Shown: positions 9,201 through 17,022, numbered from the stretch's first letter. The stretch: DNA of 64,000 nucleotides from Bacteroidia bacterium (GCA_030427635.1 JAUIBA010000010.1:1-64000), one strand, 5' to 3'. Notes: generated by a model from the letters alone, not told the origin. Numbers and translations: made by a program.

Positions 9201-9465
9201 CATCTTGTATAGGTAGGTCTCGCAGGGCTATAATGGCTGCATTGATGTTAGCTTCGCTGAAGGCAAACTCCTTACCCTTGTATTGAATACGATTGGACTG
9301 AGTAAGATGTTCCTTCATAGTACTTTCCAGCAGCACATTACTACTCCTGCCCCCACGCGCAGCTAATGCCTCGTCGGGGGTAAGGTATTTATAGCCCATC
9401 TTCATCAGCAATTGCAGTGCTGGTATCTGGGATATGTGTTCTTCTTTGAATGAGGGGGTATCCAT
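6223..9465 (-). CDS. hsdR: Type I restriction enzyme R subunit
   Basis: A 1080-aa motor and nuclease subunit. The N-terminal nuclease domain has RPD at 151-153 and ECK at 167-169, the PD-(D/E)xK site. The SF2 translocase has Walker A (GSGKS 349-353), DEGH at 445-448, then FTGTP, and a motif VI-like IARVNRLYPG. Together with HsdM and HsdS it would translocate unmodified DNA using ATP and cut at a distance. All catalytic motifs are intact and the length is typical. It follows the 159-aa unknown gene by 17 bp and is followed with no gap by the metallopeptidase. Confidence 0.95.
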   Translation of the reverse strand: MDTPSFKEEHISQIPALQLLMKMGYKYLTPDEALAARGGRSSNVLLESTMKEHLTQSNRIQYKGKEFAFSEANINAAIIALRDLPIQDGYMQANMAFYDLITLGKSLDQTVLGDRKSFQFHYIDWTHPENNVYHVTEEYAVLRSERQDTYRPDIVLFINGIPIVVIECKSPQIKEPVDKAIEQHLRNQQEEGIRSLYHYSNIVIGLATEGAKYATTGTPMEFWSVWKELFKNWEQENAFTQQLTSLKHTPLPADERSVLFLERFRYVMQYFNQLEANEQAITEQDKLLYCLCRPERLLDITHNYIVYDDGEKKIARYQQYFAIRESLGRIKETDSNGKRTGGVIWHTQGSGKSLTMVMLAEQISTVVKEPQIIMVTDRIDLDDQIAGTFKKCGMDVRQATSGRNLVELLNTQKDVVITTVIHKFESAVNQADAILWSGDIIILVDEGHRTQYGQFNVKMRKMFPNACFIAFTGTPLMKAEKNTATKFGGIIGSPYTITDAVKDKAVVPLLYEGRMNLIDVNAKPLDNYFGQVSEPLSEYGKGQLKKKFSRLDIINKADLVIYERAIDIVKNFCDNFQLLHADHPQKALLVAPNKVSAIKYRDYMEEFCDTNPKYKLHCEVLISAPDMREGEEDAFEKAEDKVKAFWNAMMDKYKKPEEYEKNLINSYKKKEQPEMLIVVDKLLTGFDAPCATVLYLTRPLKEHTLLQAIARVNRLYPGKEYGYIVDYFGNLRNLDQALNTYSGLEGFDEEDLKGALTAVAKEIQKLPQAHSELWDLFKTIKNKYDATAYKNLLFDDAIRYQFYEKLSLFGRLLKLAYTSMEYELHTPETVKRKYRDDYKFFLGLREVVKYSYSDDLKYEDFEPQVQKLVDKHITTEGEIVVLTSNVNIFDKELMEKEMERIGGKAAKADHIASRTVRAINVRMDEDPIFYKKLSQLIKETIDAYHEGRLTEVEYLNKVTAYEKDFTGRRQDNVPGDIADNEIRVAFYNQVNTILEATMKGRPELAASLSIGIDETIRSVIFEHGVLIVDWEHNNDIQGRLRIALDDYLFDAEPTIGEKLASTEIDALEDECLKIAKARYK

Positions 9466-9482
9466 GGCATTTAGGCTCTTGG

Positions 9483-9962
9483 TTATTTGCTCTTTTTTTC
9501 TGCCCGTCTCTTTACTTCCTCTCCCATTTCATCCTTTTCTTTTTGCCAGGATCGAATAGTTTCACCCATTTGCCTAATCATCTCAACAACGATTTTAATT
9601 CTCACATCCCCCATTATTTCTATGAGATGATTCTTTAAATCAGTTGGCTTTTCAATTTTATGCCAATCAGTTGGTGGATTCTGAAAAGCCCTTACCATCA
9701 CTGGATATGTCGCATCCATTGACTGCTCGATTTCTATTAGCCTATAGAAATATTGGCGATCATTGCTTCCAGACATCAAATTGAGCGATATCGTAATTGT
9801 TGCTTCAATAGACCCTTGAGATGTAGAAACATAAGTTATTATGCCTTTATCCTTCCATTCGTTATGCAATTGTGAGGATAGCTCAGCCAAAATTGGTTCT
9901 GCAAACTGCGAAGATCTATCATCAAGGATTGTTTCGCGATATTTTTTCAGATAATCTGTCAT
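9483..9962 (-). CDS. Unknown 159-aa protein in the restriction operon
   Basis: No family is recognised. It is mostly helical at both ends, with a beta-rich middle (residues about 40-80: GIITYVSTSQGSIEATITIS) and a very charged C-terminus (WQKEKDEMGEEVKRRAEKKSK) likely to form a coiled coil. Its start is 4 bp after the EEP gene stop and its end is 17 bp before hsdR, so it belongs to the operon. The tight link to the EEP-family gene hints that the two act together (inference). Confidence 0.6.
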   Translation of the reverse strand: MTDYLKKYRETILDDRSSQFAEPILAELSSQLHNEWKDKGIITYVSTSQGSIEATITISLNLMSGSNDRQYFYRLIEIEQSMDATYPVMVRAFQNPPTDWHKIEKPTDLKNHLIEIMGDVRIKIVVEMIRQMGETIRSWQKEKDEMGEEVKRRAEKKSK

Positions 9963-9966
9963 AGTA

Positions 9967-10866
9967 TCATAATTTTAGTGTGAACTTTATCGGTAGATGG
10001 TCGGAAATTTCATTATTAATTTCTTTTTTAGAGAAGCTGAAGAATTCATGAACTATCGTCCCCTTGGCATCAGTAATCTCAGTAATTATCTCCAAAGGCT
10101 GACCTTTTTCATAGCAGTCCAACAAACTTGGCCTGAAGAACATGCCATCCATCATATTCCAGAAATATTCGGACGGAATTTCTATGTCTTTATTCGAATA
10201 AAAGAATGTTCCTGGGGCTGAAGGTTTGCCGCTATTCCTGTAACCATAATTACCTAATGTAGACAACATAGGATTCAAAAAGTAATTAAGTTTCTTCAGC
10301 TTCTTAACGGCAGTAATTCTTAAGTCAATGGCGAATAATCCGTCCACATGGTTAATCGGCTTTTCAAATGGGTTAATATTGAAATCGCCAACTAAGAAAG
10401 AACCTTTAAACTTCTTCGGATTTCCCAATGGCGGATACTGGTAATCTCGTTCCGATGTGTTAACAAAATCCTTGTATTTTGCGTAACGCCTTATTCTCTT
10501 ATCATCATCCTTTAAAGAAGACTTAGAAGCAAAGTGACACGCAAACATTAAGTAAGAAACGCCTGATACGTCTATTCCGAATGCAAGCATTTCCCCATCT
10601 CCGTAAGGAGTAACTGAAGCGATGTCATACCCTGCTTTGTCTGCATACAACTTTAGATGTTTGTTGAGGCCGAATGATTTCTTAGTTACGCCATCTATTA
10701 AGATCAATTTAGTATTGTCTTGAAGATATTTGTCAGAAACATTGGACTCAGCAAGTAAGACAATGTTTGGTTTTTCAACTTCAATAAGATCTAACAGTAT
10801 TTTACCAATAGCGGTATCATCATTGTCTCTTATGTTCCAGAATAGTATTTTAATATCTACTGCCAT
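9967..10866 (-). CDS. Endonuclease/exonuclease/phosphatase (EEP) family protein
   Basis: A 299-aa protein with the EEP fold signature: N11 in ILFWNIRDND, E40 in LLAES, H111 in CHFASK, GDFN at 160-163, and a C-terminal ISDHLPI. These correspond to the metal-binding and catalytic residues of the DNase I / ExoIII / phosphodiesterase superfamily. The substrate cannot be told from sequence; it may be DNA, RNA or a phosphoester. It lies 5 bp after the HAD gene inside the restriction operon. It has no signal peptide, so it should act in the cytoplasm. Confidence 0.82.
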   Translation of the reverse strand: MAVDIKILFWNIRDNDDTAIGKILLDLIEVEKPNIVLLAESNVSDKYLQDNTKLILIDGVTKKSFGLNKHLKLYADKAGYDIASVTPYGDGEMLAFGIDVSGVSYLMFACHFASKSSLKDDDKRIRRYAKYKDFVNTSERDYQYPPLGNPKKFKGSFLVGDFNINPFEKPINHVDGLFAIDLRITAVKKLKKLNYFLNPMLSTLGNYGYRNSGKPSAPGTFFYSNKDIEIPSEYFWNMMDGMFFRPSLLDCYEKGQPLEIITEITDAKGTIVHEFFSFSKKEINNEISDHLPIKFTLKL

Positions 10867-10871
10867 TATAA

Positions 10872-11726
10872 CTATTTTTTAAATAGATTTAATTGCTCAA
10901 AGGCAACTATCCTGTCTATTGTCAGTTTGATAATCTTAACAAGGTCGGAGCTATCTGCATAGTCAGCGCCAGCCATATAATTTGCCCTGTCCTCCTCTAT
11001 GAGTGCCTGACATAATTCTCTTAAAGATGGCTTGCCTCTTGTCTTTCTCTTATCAGGGTTATATACGGCAATTGAAGTGCCTCCTTGAGATTTAACCATT
11101 TTCATAGCAGGAATATCCGTCTCCCCATCACCTATGTATATCATGTTCCTGAATGGCATCGGTCTTTCATCCTCATGCATATACTTGTTGATTTTGGAAT
11201 TGTCGTAGGCATTGTCAATTCCCTTGTTAATTCGGAATAGGTACTGTGTTTTAGTAGTATAGTCAACGGCCAGCGCAGGCCATTCAGCAACATCGTGCTG
11301 GTCAAACTTATAGCCAGATGCATACATCATCTTGAAGTGCTTGGCTATTGAAGTCCCCTGTAGAATATCTCTCAGCCCAGACGAAATAATGTAGTGGTCT
11401 ATATGTGCTCCCCTTGCCTTGGCATAGGCGTTAATGACATCAAAATAATCTTCAACCCCGTTGAAGAATTTTATTCCTTTGCCATGGTCCTTAAATGCCT
11501 GCTTGGAAATCTTAATGTCTTTTTCCCTGCCCTTCTTTAGCATCAGTTGCATGTACGCTAGAATTTCATTCATGTCATGCTCTTTTGCTATGCGCTTGGT
11601 CTCTGCCCAGAAGTCAGGTACATTTATTTTTAGCTCAGGGATAAATGAGTGCTCCTGCATATTGCCAGGTGCAAGGGTGCCGTCAAAGTCATACGATATT
11701 GCTATCTGTACCAGTTGTTTTGCCAT
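10872..11726 (-). CDS. HAD-family hydrolase
   Basis: A 284-aa haloacid-dehalogenase-fold phosphatase. Motif I is DFDGT at residues 13-17, motif II is the SS in HYIISSGL, and motif IV is GDGETD. The large insert between motifs I and II (about residues 30-110) would be the cap domain that sets specificity. The catalytic aspartates are present, so it should be an active phosphohydrolase; the substrate is unknown. It starts 2 bp after the hsdS stop. A nucleotide or DNA-end phosphatase partnered with the next-door EEP nuclease is a reasonable guess, no more. Confidence 0.8.
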   Translation of the reverse strand: MAKQLVQIAISYDFDGTLAPGNMQEHSFIPELKINVPDFWAETKRIAKEHDMNEILAYMQLMLKKGREKDIKISKQAFKDHGKGIKFFNGVEDYFDVINAYAKARGAHIDHYIISSGLRDILQGTSIAKHFKMMYASGYKFDQHDVAEWPALAVDYTTKTQYLFRINKGIDNAYDNSKINKYMHEDERPMPFRNMIYIGDGETDIPAMKMVKSQGGTSIAVYNPDKRKTRGKPSLRELCQALIEEDRANYMAGADYADSSDLVKIIKLTIDRIVAFEQLNLFKK

Positions 11727-11728
11727 AG

Positions 11729-13036
11729 TTACACATGTTGGTTTATGTTAGTTTTTACCCTCACCTCCCCACTCAGCAGCATTTGCATCAGCCCTTTCTT
11801 CTGCTCTTGTAGGGTGGTAAGTTGTTGTTCTTGTAGTTTCTGTTCCATTTGCGCGACTGTGAGTACTTTACCAATAGCTGTTTGCTCGTCTATTGGAGGC
11901 ATAGGCACCTTGATAGCAAAATAATCATCGGCAGACACATTCAGTAGTCCGTCCATTCTGGCACCTGAGCTGATTATTTTGGTTAGTTCAGGTTTTAATA
12001 GGTCATGTCTGAAGTAGTGTGCGTAGAAAGTCGTGTCTATTTCTTTAATAGCCCTGAAGCTTATATAAACGTTAGGTACCAATGCCTGCTTAAACTCGTC
12101 CAGTCTAAACACACATCCATACTGGTAGGCATTAGAATTTCCCTTATTATAAGAGAATTCGCCGTTCCTTAGTAACACATAGTTCTTTAGCTGACTGCCT
12201 GCTATCACCCGATTAAATTTCTCATTCTGCGACATGAATCCAAACCTCCCTGAAATAGTCAACACGTCCAGATCCTCACTACCTACATCACTCTTTCTTT
12301 GCACCCTCTCAAATATCTCTTTCATAGGCACCTTAGCCCACTTTCCACTAAACCCCTTCAACCTATTCTTGCCAGTCAGCAACTGCTGCATCAGCCCTTT
12401 ATTACGCTTCTTTAGCTGCTCTATTAGCTGCTGTGTCTTTTGTATAGCTTCATCCCAGGTGGAGAGGATGGAGGCTATTGCATTTTGTTCCACAATAGTC
12501 GGCAGTATTGTATAGAATAACCTCTGGGTAGTGATAGGGACTTGATTCCTGGTTGATTGTTTCATCACCCTTTCGTATTGTTGGACAAAATAGCCAGATG
12601 TAAAAAACTCTCTTAAGTAGAGGTTACTAAGCACCTGATCGTTACATCTAAAATACGTGGCGGTTGTGCTGAGTATAACAAAATCCAATTTGGTGTTCAG
12701 TATAGCAACTGGGCCTACTGTTGCATTGTGTGCGAATAATACGTCGCCATTTTTAGCCACCCCTTTCTTGAACTGTTTTGCCTTCTCAGGACTGAGATAT
12801 TTGCACTCATCGAACTTTACATAACCATCAGCAAAATTGTTGGCAGATATGTACGGTACGCCCTCACTAACAAACTCTTCTGCACGTGGATATAAACCAC
12901 CGTGATTGCCATCGAGATGACCCGTAAGAATTTTCTTTTCCAATAACTCATCAATTGTAAACACCTCCCACTCCTCAGGAATCCATCCAAGAGGCGTGTG
13001 TTTATATCTTGGTTTATATGCTTTTGTGTTACTCAT
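11729..13036 (-). CDS. hsdS: Type I restriction specificity subunit, two TRDs
   Basis: A 435-aa specificity subunit. The N-terminus (TPLGWIPEEWEV) is typical. Two target-recognition domains (about residues 15-180 and 225-390) are each followed by conserved helical spacers: QNAIASILSTWDEAIQ...QLIEQLKKRNKGLMQQLLTGK and its repeat near the C-terminus EQKKGLMQMLLSG. It would bind a bipartite DNA site and direct HsdM and HsdR. It lies between the TIR gene (2 bp) and the HAD gene (2 bp). A second, half-length S protein starts the operon. Confidence 0.93.
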   Translation of the reverse strand: MSNTKAYKPRYKHTPLGWIPEEWEVFTIDELLEKKILTGHLDGNHGGLYPRAEEFVSEGVPYISANNFADGYVKFDECKYLSPEKAKQFKKGVAKNGDVLFAHNATVGPVAILNTKLDFVILSTTATYFRCNDQVLSNLYLREFFTSGYFVQQYERVMKQSTRNQVPITTQRLFYTILPTIVEQNAIASILSTWDEAIQKTQQLIEQLKKRNKGLMQQLLTGKNRLKGFSGKWAKVPMKEIFERVQRKSDVGSEDLDVLTISGRFGFMSQNEKFNRVIAGSQLKNYVLLRNGEFSYNKGNSNAYQYGCVFRLDEFKQALVPNVYISFRAIKEIDTTFYAHYFRHDLLKPELTKIISSGARMDGLLNVSADDYFAIKVPMPPIDEQTAIGKVLTVAQMEQKLQEQQLTTLQEQKKGLMQMLLSGEVRVKTNINQHV

Positions 13037-13038
13037 GG

Positions 13039-14103
13039 TTAGATATATTTTTCGATGGTTTCTGACGAAAGGGCTAACAGTAGTTGAAATCCTTCGTCAA
13101 TAATATCAGCGCTACTAGCAGGATCCTTCAGATCATAGTACTTCATGTAGTTTTGCATTAGCTCTGGGTCTTTATGTCGAAAGAGCACCTGCGATTCATT
13201 TGCAGATATCCCTTTGTCAAGCCTGAAGGGAATGGACCATCCTTTTTGCATACCATTATATAGGAACCTATACTCTGTAACCCTGAACGGCTTATTGAAC
13301 TTTGCCTCCTCCCAAAGATTAGTGACTTCACTAGTTGATATGTATAATGCCAGTCTAAGAACATAATCTTGGCAAGACACAATTTTCTGCCTCGTTTCAT
13401 CGGGAGCACTTACTTTCACTTCGAGTATAACTCCGCTTAAGCTAAAATAAGCTCCAGGCAGTGGTTGTGGCCATGTCTGCCGCTGTGTTGCCCACAACGT
13501 GTTGTCTTTCAGCACCTCAATTTTGCCCTCTACTAACTGGTATATCGTATTAATTTCATTCCTAACAGCATCGAGAGCATCAGCCGATAGTTGTTTCTGT
13601 ACAAGCTCCTTCTTTGCCGCAATTCTCTCCTGTAGGTTATTGTATCTATCTTCTAGCGTAAGTTTCTTTATAGCGCCCCCTTCATCCGAAAGTTTGAACT
13701 CAATGAACGAGGCCAGTCTGTCAATAGACCAGTGTTGCGGGTCAGCATATATCTTTGTAGTGGGGTACCACGAGGGTATTTCTCCAGGTGCCATAGGTAT
13801 CACCATCAGAAATGAATAACCCTCGTTTCTCACAGAAGTCCTGTCAATGATGGCATTGCGCTCTATGTCGGTGTAAAAGCTTTCGCTCCATTCCTTCCTT
13901 GATAGAATAACTACTATGCGTGCTTCCTTGTTGAACACACGGCCAAAAGTCTCAGGGCCAGACTGGGCAATTAATTCCTCCTGGTTATTCTCATAGAAGA
14001 ACACCCTGATGCTTGGGTTTAGCTGGGCTATCAGCTCTCTTGCAAACTTCACATCCTGTTTGCACAGGGAGAAAGCTATGTCGTATTTATATTCTTTGGT
14101 CAT
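13039..14103 (-). CDS. TIR-domain protein in the restriction operon
   Basis: A 354-aa protein; the ATG at 14103 follows the preceding stop by 2 bp. Residues about 6-125 look like a bacterial TIR domain: KYDIAFSLCKQDVKFARELI (strand A, helix A), VFFYENNQEEL, ARIVVILSRKEWSESFYTDIE. E81 is in the place of the catalytic glutamate of TIR NADases. Residues about 150-205 are a predicted coiled coil, and the last ~150 residues are an unrecognised domain that may sense a trigger. Many bacterial TIR proteins kill the cell by NAD+ depletion on phage infection; a similar role here is inferred from fold and location. Confidence 0.75.
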   Translation of the reverse strand: MTKEYKYDIAFSLCKQDVKFARELIAQLNPSIRVFFYENNQEELIAQSGPETFGRVFNKEARIVVILSRKEWSESFYTDIERNAIIDRTSVRNEGYSFLMVIPMAPGEIPSWYPTTKIYADPQHWSIDRLASFIEFKLSDEGGAIKKLTLEDRYNNLQERIAAKKELVQKQLSADALDAVRNEINTIYQLVEGKIEVLKDNTLWATQRQTWPQPLPGAYFSLSGVILEVKVSAPDETRQKIVSCQDYVLRLALYISTSEVTNLWEEAKFNKPFRVTEYRFLYNGMQKGWSIPFRLDKGISANESQVLFRHKDPELMQNYMKYYDLKDPASSADIIDEGFQLLLALSSETIEKYI

Positions 14104-14105
14104 TG

Positions 14106-14684
14106 CTATTGGATTATATTGTTTATGACCATCTCCCATTCATGAGGTTTTAACTCTCCTGTATTGCCATTAAGCAGCACGTTATCTTCTACCTCTTTGA
14201 ACAGTTTCTGCATTGTCCTTTCAAGCCGCTTAAGCTTCGTTGAGTCAACGTCATTACTTCTGTTTACTTCAATAAGTAATAGTTGGCATTCCAATAGCTG
14301 CTCAAGGTCTATTTCATGGTCTTCGTAGCTTAATTCATCATGTGGTTTGCCTGTTCTTATTCCCCCAAGAATGCGTAACAATGAGTTCCATCCCCACCCT
14401 GGGTAAAAGGTCGTATCAAGCTGTGTGGTTAATCGCGCAAGATACTGTGTGTTTGTCTGGCCTATATAAATAGCATTCTTTTCAGCATTGAAAAAGAAGT
14501 ACAATCCTCTACTTGAAAAGCCATTGTCTGTAAACTCATGCAGCGGACTATCAAGTAACTCTTGATTGACTAAGTCCTTAACTTTAGCCTCGCTTACTTT
14601 ATAACAGGGCACATTACTTATTAACTCATAGGCTTCATAAGGTTTCATGTTTTTTATATCTTCATAGTTGATTCTTGCTACCAT
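14106..14684 (-). CDS. GIY-YIG domain protein in the restriction operon
   Basis: A 192-aa protein. Residues 60-62 are GLY and 73-75 are YIG, separated as in GIY-YIG nucleases, followed by R84 and a possible metal-binding glutamate E155 (LERTMQKLF) with Asn residues near 172-174. These correspond to the catalytic Tyr, Arg, Glu and Asn of the fold, so nuclease activity is plausible; DNA or RNA target unknown. The first 55 residues are family-unknown. It lies 21 bp after hsdM and 2 bp before the TIR gene, so it may be a partner of either. Confidence 0.72.
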   Translation of the reverse strand: MVARINYEDIKNMKPYEAYELISNVPCYKVSEAKVKDLVNQELLDSPLHEFTDNGFSSRGLYFFFNAEKNAIYIGQTNTQYLARLTTQLDTTFYPGWGWNSLLRILGGIRTGKPHDELSYEDHEIDLEQLLECQLLLIEVNRSNDVDSTKLKRLERTMQKLFKEVEDNVLLNGNTGELKPHEWEMVINNIIQ

Positions 14685-14705
14685 GATCGCATGCTTTTTT
14701 GATTA

Positions 14706-16220
14706 TTAGAATCCTAGTTCTTTTAAGTACTCATTCATTTGTTGTTCCACTGTAGCCAGTTCTCCCTTCAGCCTGTTTATCTCGGCTTGGGTGGCTTTAA
14801 TGTCTACAGGTTCTTCCTCTTCAAAAGTATCAACATAGCGGGGTATGTTCAGGTTGTAGTCATTGTCGGCTATCTCCTTCAGGGTGGCACGGTAGGCATA
14901 CTTAGCTTCTACTACTTCACCGTCATCGCCTGCAAGGCTATTGGTAGCCCTGTATGATTTATAGATGGTTACTATCTTGTCTATGTCCTGCTGACGCAGC
15001 CTGTTCTGGTTTTTACCTGCTTCGTAGGCTTGGCTGGCATCTATAAACAACACATCGTTTCGCTTGCCACGCCCCCTGTTAAAGAGTAGTATGGCAGCTG
15101 GTATGCCCGTGCCAAAGAACAGGTTGGCTGGCAGGCCTATCACCGCATCGAGGTAGTTATCCTCTATCAGGCTCTTTCGTATCACGCCCTCGCTACTACC
15201 CCTGAATAGTACACCGTGCGGCACTATTACACCTACCTTACCAATATCTTCGTAAGCTGTCTCCACCATGTGGCTGATGAAGGCATAGTCACCCTTGCTC
15301 TTGGGTGGTACCCCTCTGTGAAATCTGCCAAACTGGTCTATAGAGGCATTCTCTGCTCCCCATTTGTCAAGGCTAAAGGGTGGGTTGGCTACCACTACAT
15401 GAAACTTCATCAGGTGGTCACCTTCCAGCAACTTGGGGTTATTCAGCGTATCGCCCCATTCTATATTGGCCTGGTCCAGCTCGTGCAGGAACATATTCAT
15501 GCGGCACAGCGCCCATGTGCTGCCATTGTTCTCTTGTCCGTATAGCGAGAAGTTATTGCTACCAACCTCTTTAGCTACCTTTATGAGCAGTGAACCAGAG
15601 CCACAGGCAGGGTCGCATATCCTGTTGCCAGCTTGTGGGTCTACAAGCTTTGCCAGTAGGGTAGATACCTCTGCAGGCGTGTAAAATTCCCCCGCTTTCT
15701 TACCAGCATCCCCTGCAAATCGGCTTATCAGGTATTCGTAGGCATCACCTATTATGTCGTTACCTTCAAGGTGTGAGGGCTGTAGATCCAGTTGAGAGAA
15801 GTCGGCCAGCAGGTTTTTTAGCAATGTATTACGCTCCTTTGTCTGCCCAAAGATGGCTTCTGAGTTGAAGGATATATTACGGAACACATTAGCCAGCTTC
15901 GTTCTGTTGGCATCTTCCAGCCCTGTCAGTGCTATGTCTATTATCTCGCCCAGGTTGCTTTCATTCCTGTTGGCATACACATATTCAAAGGTGCAGCTCT
16001 CTGGCACCTGAAAGCGTTCATTTCGTAGCGCCCGCTCTATGCGCGTGGCGTCATCATTATATTTTTCGGCATAGAAGGCCCTTTTGTCCTTCCATACATC
16101 ACTCAGGTACTTAACAAAGAGGAGCGTTAGTACATAATCCTTATACTGCGATGGGTCTACCTTTCCGCGAAGACTGTCGCAGGCCTTCCATACTATACCG
16201 TTTATTTGTGATTGGTCCAT
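14706..16220 (-). CDS. hsdM: Type I restriction modification subunit (N6-adenine methylase)
   Basis: A 504-aa methyltransferase. The N-terminal helical domain (ITGIVWKACDSLRG-like start) is followed by the SAM site DPACGSG at 203-209 and the catalytic NPPF at 279-282, placing it among N6-adenine gamma-type methylases. The C-terminal ~40 residues are a coiled coil (AEINRLKGELATVEQQMNEYLKEL) that would contact HsdS. It starts 4 bp after the half-length S gene. Length and motifs are normal for the family. Confidence 0.95.
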   Translation of the reverse strand: MDQSQINGIVWKACDSLRGKVDPSQYKDYVLTLLFVKYLSDVWKDKRAFYAEKYNDDATRIERALRNERFQVPESCTFEYVYANRNESNLGEIIDIALTGLEDANRTKLANVFRNISFNSEAIFGQTKERNTLLKNLLADFSQLDLQPSHLEGNDIIGDAYEYLISRFAGDAGKKAGEFYTPAEVSTLLAKLVDPQAGNRICDPACGSGSLLIKVAKEVGSNNFSLYGQENNGSTWALCRMNMFLHELDQANIEWGDTLNNPKLLEGDHLMKFHVVVANPPFSLDKWGAENASIDQFGRFHRGVPPKSKGDYAFISHMVETAYEDIGKVGVIVPHGVLFRGSSEGVIRKSLIEDNYLDAVIGLPANLFFGTGIPAAILLFNRGRGKRNDVLFIDASQAYEAGKNQNRLRQQDIDKIVTIYKSYRATNSLAGDDGEVVEAKYAYRATLKEIADNDYNLNIPRYVDTFEEEEPVDIKATQAEINRLKGELATVEQQMNEYLKELGF

Positions 16221-16224
16221 ATTA

Positions 16225-16788
16225 TTATCTTTTGCTTGTTAGTGTGTCAAATACTGATTCATACAACTCACTCTTACGTGCCATCAGCTCCATTGTAAGT
16301 AGTGCATCTTTCTTGTGCAGTTCATAAATGTCTACCAGTTTAGCCTGTACTGCCAGGGGTAATACAGGCACCTTGAATTCAGCAAGTTCGCTCTTGCGGA
16401 TAGACGGTATGGAACTGCCCGATGCAAGGTGTTGAAAGTACAACTGGTTCTTAGGGTTGTTCAACAGCGCCGTCAGGTATTCGGGTAGTACAATGGACCC
16501 GTCTGGGGTGATGACAAAGAATATGGTTGATGCAATGGCCATTCCGAATGAGCTGCGGTAGCACCATGCAAAATGTTTATAGCCCTTACCTGCAAACAAT
16601 ACGTCTCCGTCAGCAAGTAGCTGCTCCTGTGCCTTATTGTCAGCCTCCAGATATGCATCAGGCGACATTATCATATTGCCGTATGAGTCAAATTGTTTAG
16701 CTTGCAAGTAGGGTATACCATCGCCATCAGTAGGTTTGGCATAGTACCCGAACTTAATTTGTGCTATTTCCCTAAGCGTTCTGTTCAT
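16225..16788 (-). CDS. Half-length HsdS (single target-recognition domain)
   Basis: First gene of the operon. The ATG at 16788 gives a 188-aa protein beginning MNRTLREIAQIKFGYYAKP, the usual start of an S-type recognition domain; an in-frame ATG at 16905 would add 39 basic residues unlike the family. One recognition domain (about residues 1-140, ending in GSSIPSIRKSELAEFKVPVLPL) is followed by a single helical spacer. Half-length S proteins can dimerise to recognise palindromic bipartite sites. A -7-like element TACTTTTG (minus strand, 16809-16816) sits just upstream and supports the shorter start. Confidence 0.82.
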   Translation of the reverse strand: MNRTLREIAQIKFGYYAKPTDGDGIPYLQAKQFDSYGNMIMSPDAYLEADNKAQEQLLADGDVLFAGKGYKHFAWCYRSSFGMAIASTIFFVITPDGSIVLPEYLTALLNNPKNQLYFQHLASGSSIPSIRKSELAEFKVPVLPLAVQAKLVDIYELHKKDALLTMELMARKSELYESVFDTLTSKR

Positions 16789-16808
16789 TTTTTCTTTGTA
16801 CAACTCTT

Positions 16809-16816
16809 CAAAAGTA
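16809..16816 (-). promoter_or_regulatory. Possible -7 element of the restriction operon
   Basis: Minus-strand TACTTTTG fits TAnnTTTG and lies about 20 bases before the ATG at 16788. No good TTTG is seen at the -33 position, so this is a weak call. Confidence 0.3.
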
Positions 16817-16933
16817 CGTAACAGAGATATTTGCTCCGTGTGTCGCAACATATATTTGTTGTGATTATTCGAATGTCGTTGTGCTTTTCTGGATTTTTTT
16901 CCCAAATTCTAAAACACGCACTCTCTTCTTAAT

Positions 16934-17022
16934 CTACTCAGGGACTATTCACGAACATACCCCCCATAGTGGTACAAACTTTATCAAAAGGCCTTAATAG
17001 GCCCTATGATAGAATTTGTACC
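16934..17022. repeat. Island dyad repeat, copy B
   Basis: The flank ctactcagggactattcac (16934-16952) is followed by the dyad at 16971-17022: left arm GGTACAAACTTTATCA, right arm TGATAGAATTTGTACC (14 of 16 positions pair), with a core containing TTAATAGGCC. Read on the opposite strand it aligns with copy A over about 90 bp, so A and B are inverted relative to each other and enclose the restriction operon. A separate 14-bp palindrome, GGGGGT-GT-ACCCCC, is at 17084-17097. Confidence 0.6.
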
